Positions 62,135 through 64,000 of a DNA stretch of 64,000 bases are shown one piece after another. The notes beneath the pieces are model-generated. The model saw nothing but the letters and a program-made list of their open reading frames with translations, was not told where the DNA came from and ran no database searches. A program made the position numbers and the translations under genes. Source of the DNA: Verrucomicrobiota bacterium (GTDB taxonomy: Bacteria > Verrucomicrobiota > Verrucomicrobiia > Opitutales > Opitutaceae); the NCBI GenBank assembly GCA_014584295.1, contig JACTNC010000051.1:1-64000 (forward strand), in the 5' to 3' direction. The first letter of the stretch is position 1. Every line of letters begins with the position of its first letter.

Positions 62135-62338
62135 ATGACCGCTACGGCAATGCTCGATCTGAAGCAGCGATTGGCCCGGCTCAATGAATCCGAGCGCCGG
62201 GCTGCGGCGGCCTATCTGCTCCGCCTGAAGCGGGAATCGGCCGCCGGTCGCCGTGAGACCTCCCGACTGATGCGGGAAATGGACGCCGGGAAAAAGACCC
62301 GCTTGAACGATTTTCTGAAAAGACAGTCTCATGCCTAA
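62135..62338 (+). CDS. Small antitoxin-like protein
   Basis: 67 residues, helical and rich in Arg/Glu (LKQRLARLNESERRAAAAYLLRLKRE, TSRLMREMDAGKKTRL). The pattern of a short helical protein immediately before a RelE-type gene is what relB/parD-like antitoxins look like. It overlaps the pseudogene start by 8 nt (62331-62338), so the pair was once a translationally coupled module. Confidence 0.6.
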   Translation: MTATAMLDLKQRLARLNESERRAAAAYLLRLKRESAAGRRETSRLMREMDAGKKTRLNDFLKRQSHA

Positions 62339-62590
62339 GCTGGTTTCGTTCGAACCGGTTCTTTCAGGTAAAGCGTTGTCGTTCCTCTCGACGCTCTCAA
62401 AGCGTAAACAACAACGGGTCGTCATTCTCCTCTTCCGATTGGCAGCGCACCCAAATCAACCTGGAGACTACGATTCCCGTGATGACAGCGGTCGGCATGT
62501 GCAGCACTCGAAGTGGGAGAGTTCGTGATCAGCTATTGGCCAGACCATGCTGTGTGAGAACTTCGGATCACCGATATTGAAGAACTGTGA
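62331..62590 (+). pseudogene. Frameshifted RelE-like toxin
   Basis: The first frame gives 65 residues and stops at 62526-62528. After a one-base loss (or two-base gain) near 62505 a second frame continues: LEVGEFVISYWPDHAV, an in-frame TGA at 62555-62557, then ELRITDIEEL and a stop at 62588-62590. Joined, these read as a normal RelE-type toxin with the typical final block (IxYWxDHAVxELRI...DIE). Two lesions make a functional toxin unlikely. The next bases begin an IS3-family remnant. Confidence 0.8.
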
Positions 62591-62716
62591 AGGGGCTTCG
62601 AGCCCCGCCTTGGCTTTCAATTCGGCACTGTGCTGACGACGTTTCTTGGACATAGGGATCGTTGTACTGATTTTGGCTTAACGATCCGTCCTGTCCAACT
62701 TTCGGGGGCCACCTCA
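62591..62716 (-). mobile_element. IS3-family left-end remnant with truncated OrfA
   Basis: Read on the minus strand from 62716, the end starts TGAGGTGGCCCCCGAAAG and TTGGACAG follows, an IS3-type terminal inverted repeat. 63 nt later an ATG at 62653 opens MSKKRRQHSAELKAKAGLEA, the usual start of IS3-family OrfA (helix-turn-helix protein). The gene is cut off within about 21 codons, right at the RelE pseudogene stop at 62590. So only the left end of the element survives. A hairpin GGGGCT...AGCCCC (62592-62606) sits at the junction. Confidence 0.7.
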
Positions 62717-62801
62717 TTGGCGTCGCGTGTGCCACTTGTCCGTCGCATGTCATCTCTTTAAACTTCCTCCGAGCCACCCTACCTGCCTCCATTTCCTCTC
62801 G

Positions 62802-63242
62802 CTAAAACGAAGGACCCTCGGAATGCGGCAGTTCCTTGAAAGGGTTGAAAACCTTCAGGCCCGGCCGGCGGAAATCGCGGTCGTTGCCGGTGACAATGGT
62901 GAGGTTGTGGCGCCGGGCTGTGGCCACGATGTAACTGTCCTCAACCGGCATCTGCTTCCCGCTTCGCACGAGCAGGCGTTCCTGCTCGGCCCAGACATGG
63001 GCCACCGTGACGTTGAATCCATGAATCCGCCCATGCATCGCTTCAATGAGCCGCGTCAGCCACGCCTGGAGGGCTTCCCGCTGCCGTCCCTCCTTGGTGC
63101 GAACCCAATAGGCCAGTTGGGCGATGACGACGGCGCTCGTGGAGCAGGCGTCCTGATGGGCCTCGATCCACGCGATGACGCGGGGATCCCCCTGCCGTTT
63201 GGCTGGCTGACTCAGCACATCGGCGTCGAGCAGCCAGTTCAT
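62802..63242 (-). CDS. PIN-domain toxin (VapC/FitB-like)
   Basis: 146 residues. The first acid is Asp6 in LLDADVLSQ, the later ones Asp102 in PVEDSYIVATA and Asp121/Asp123 in TGNDRDF. The conserved Glu of PIN domains, usually in SAITLAELRYG, is replaced: STSAVVIAQLAYW puts Gln at residue 42. Without it metal binding and RNase activity may be reduced or lost. The start overlaps the antitoxin stop by 4 nt. Confidence 0.85.
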   Translation of the reverse strand: MNWLLDADVLSQPAKRQGDPRVIAWIEAHQDACSTSAVVIAQLAYWVRTKEGRQREALQAWLTRLIEAMHGRIHGFNVTVAHVWAEQERLLVRSGKQMPVEDSYIVATARRHNLTIVTGNDRDFRRPGLKVFNPFKELPHSEGPSF

Positions 63243-63466
63243 AGAGGGCGATGGCGGGGGCGTTGCCGCGAGCGGCGGGGCAGGTCATCCATCGGCACGG
63301 GGCAGGATTTAAGGACCGACAACCAGTCGCCCTTGGGGGCAATTCGGCGAAAAACGAGCGTATCCTCATCCGCATGAAATTCCGCTGCAAAATAGTCGCC
63401 CGGCCGGGCGGGCGCGAGCGTGGCCGGCACGGTCAGGCGGCGTTTGGCATCAAGGATCAGGATCAT
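63239..63466 (-). CDS. AbrB/VapB-like antitoxin
   Basis: 75 residues from the ATG at 63466; a TTG six codons earlier is also in frame. The N-terminus MILILDAKRRLTVPATLAPARPG is an AbrB/SpoVT-type swapped-hairpin DNA-binding domain (KRRLTVP is the typical strand). The C-terminal part (DWLSVLKSCPVPMDDLPRR) would dock onto the PIN toxin. The stop overlaps the vapC start by 4 nt, the normal order for VapBC. It probably autoregulates the pair. Confidence 0.85.
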   Translation of the reverse strand: MILILDAKRRLTVPATLAPARPGDYFAAEFHADEDTLVFRRIAPKGDWLSVLKSCPVPMDDLPRRSRQRPRHRPL

Positions 63467-63784
63467 GGTGGGATTATCCCACAACCCAACATGATGTCAA
63501 GGCGTGGACAGAGAGACCGATCGGGCCAGGACAAGGGCAAAATGCGTCGAACCCGTAGCATCCTCACAGGGGCACGCTTGGTCGTGACCGGTCTGAAACA
63601 AAACGCGACGAGGTGAACGCATCGAGGGCCGGAGCGAGATGTGTTTTGCTCGCGTCAAGCGGCCCGACAGTAGGGGCCTCACAGGTTTTGCGGATGCAGT
63701 GTCCGGGTGCCAGTTCGAGGATGTCCTTGCGCGGGATCGTTGGGTTAGAGTTGCCCACTCCCAACGATCGCCTCCGCGGTGTCC
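63467..63784. other. Non-coding gap between VapB and the symporter
   Basis: No supported gene in this 318-bp stretch. It probably holds the vapBC promoter at its left side. Its right side holds the hairpin at 63735-63769. Confidence 0.5.
63735..63769 (-). terminator. Hairpin after the symporter gene
   Basis: GATCGTTGGG (63735-63744) and CCCAACGATC (63760-63769) make a perfect 10-bp stem with a 15-nt loop, 15 bp past the stop of the minus-strand symporter gene. No T run. Likely terminator or mRNA-end stabiliser. Confidence 0.55.
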
Positions 63785-64000
63785 TCAGTGTCCCGCGCCG
63801 GCCTGGTGTTCCTGGATGTATTCCTGCTTGAGACCGAGCTTTTCCGGGGCGTGAAGGACGAGCATCTTCATGCGGATGTCGGACGGTGCGTCTGATGCCG
63901 TGGCCTTGGATACGATGATCATCAGCACGATGGCGAGCGGCACGGTCCAGATCGCGGGCTGTTCGCACAGGATGCGAATCAGGGGATTGGCGGTCCAGAA
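63785..64000 (-). CDS. Sodium:solute symporter (SSS family), C-terminus only
   Basis: The gene enters from the right edge; 71 residues are visible. They include a last transmembrane helix (IWTVPLAIVLMIIVSKATA) preceded by NPLIRILCEQP and followed by the tail SDIRMKMLVLHAPEKLGLKQEY. An IR(M)..LHAPE.LGL tail is characteristic of the SSS family (acetate/proline/pantothenate-type symporters). Stop at 63785-63787. Substrate cannot be told from this part. Confidence 0.75.
   Translation of the reverse strand, partial: FWTANPLIRILCEQPAIWTVPLAIVLMIIVSKATASDAPSDIRMKMLVLHAPEKLGLKQEYIQEHQAGAGH

Noticed and set aside
1..64000. tRNA, rRNA or CRISPR loci
   Set aside because: No tRNA arm pattern, rRNA signature or regularly spaced direct repeat was seen on either strand.

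Overview
The window reads as chromosomal DNA of a GC-rich Gram-negative heterotroph, most likely a member of Verrucomicrobiota close to Opitutaceae. The reasons are two long TonB-dependent receptors (the first mature N-terminus contains LSPFEVSADEDVGYQA, a form I associate with Opitutus relatives), planctomycete-type cytochrome proteins (DUF1549/DUF1553) paired with Tat-exported DUF1501 proteins, a DUF5069 protein, and many genes without a clear Shine-Dalgarno site. This placement comes from family knowledge, not a database search. No rRNA, tRNA or CRISPR array was seen.

Layout. 1-7.9 kb: edge of a sugar-nucleotide epimerase, a CGWS glutaredoxin with a good terminator, glutamate synthase gltB-gltD, and two small conserved proteins. 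8.2-12.5 kb: a secreted beta-propeller protein and a TonB receptor. 12.6-19.6 kb (minus strand): a protein that looks like a divergent kinase, a REP-like doublet, dnaN with a membrane gene behind it, pssA, an orphan RelE-like protein, and a hybrid histidine kinase whose phospho-acceptor His and N-box Asn are both replaced. 20.3-28.3 kb: a membrane protein coupled to a PhoD-like phosphatase, a DUF1549/DUF1553 plus DUF1501 pair, and a secreted propeller protein.

28.6-53.8 kb is the metabolic centre and looks like one region for breaking down pectin. It starts with a TonB receptor, a GH28 polygalacturonase, a uronate-type MFS transporter, a PL10 pectate lyase and a Tat-exported GHL6-type glycoside hydrolase. 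After an SRAP protein come an XRE-cupin regulator, a Gfo/Idh/MocA dehydrogenase, a D-apionate oxidoisomerase-like protein, a TIM-barrel decarboxylase/isomerase, a four-gene sugar ABC importer and a three-domain protein resembling D-apionate lactonase. Together these match a route D-apiose -> apionolactone -> D-apionate -> 3-oxo-isoapionate -> L-erythrulose. Next is a tight five-gene operon (SDR, degenerate metallo-beta-lactamase fold, SDR, enolase-superfamily dehydratase, acetoacetate-decarboxylase-like protein) with a divergent AraC regulator. It resembles a non-phosphorylated L-rhamnose or L-fucose route with unusual lactonase and terminal-cleavage candidates. Apiose, rhamnose, fucose and galacturonate are all pectin sugars, notably of rhamnogalacturonan II.

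54.9-64 kb: a DUF1800/DUF1501 pair, a small conserved protein, a dicarboxylate symporter, a DUF1772 membrane protein with a divergent TetR, and then an accessory strip. The strip holds a nucleotidyltransferase-like pair, a small antitoxin-like gene with a frameshifted RelE-type toxin pseudogene abutting an IS3-family left-end remnant, and a VapBC pair whose PIN toxin lacks one acidic residue. The window closes with the C-terminus of a sodium:solute symporter.
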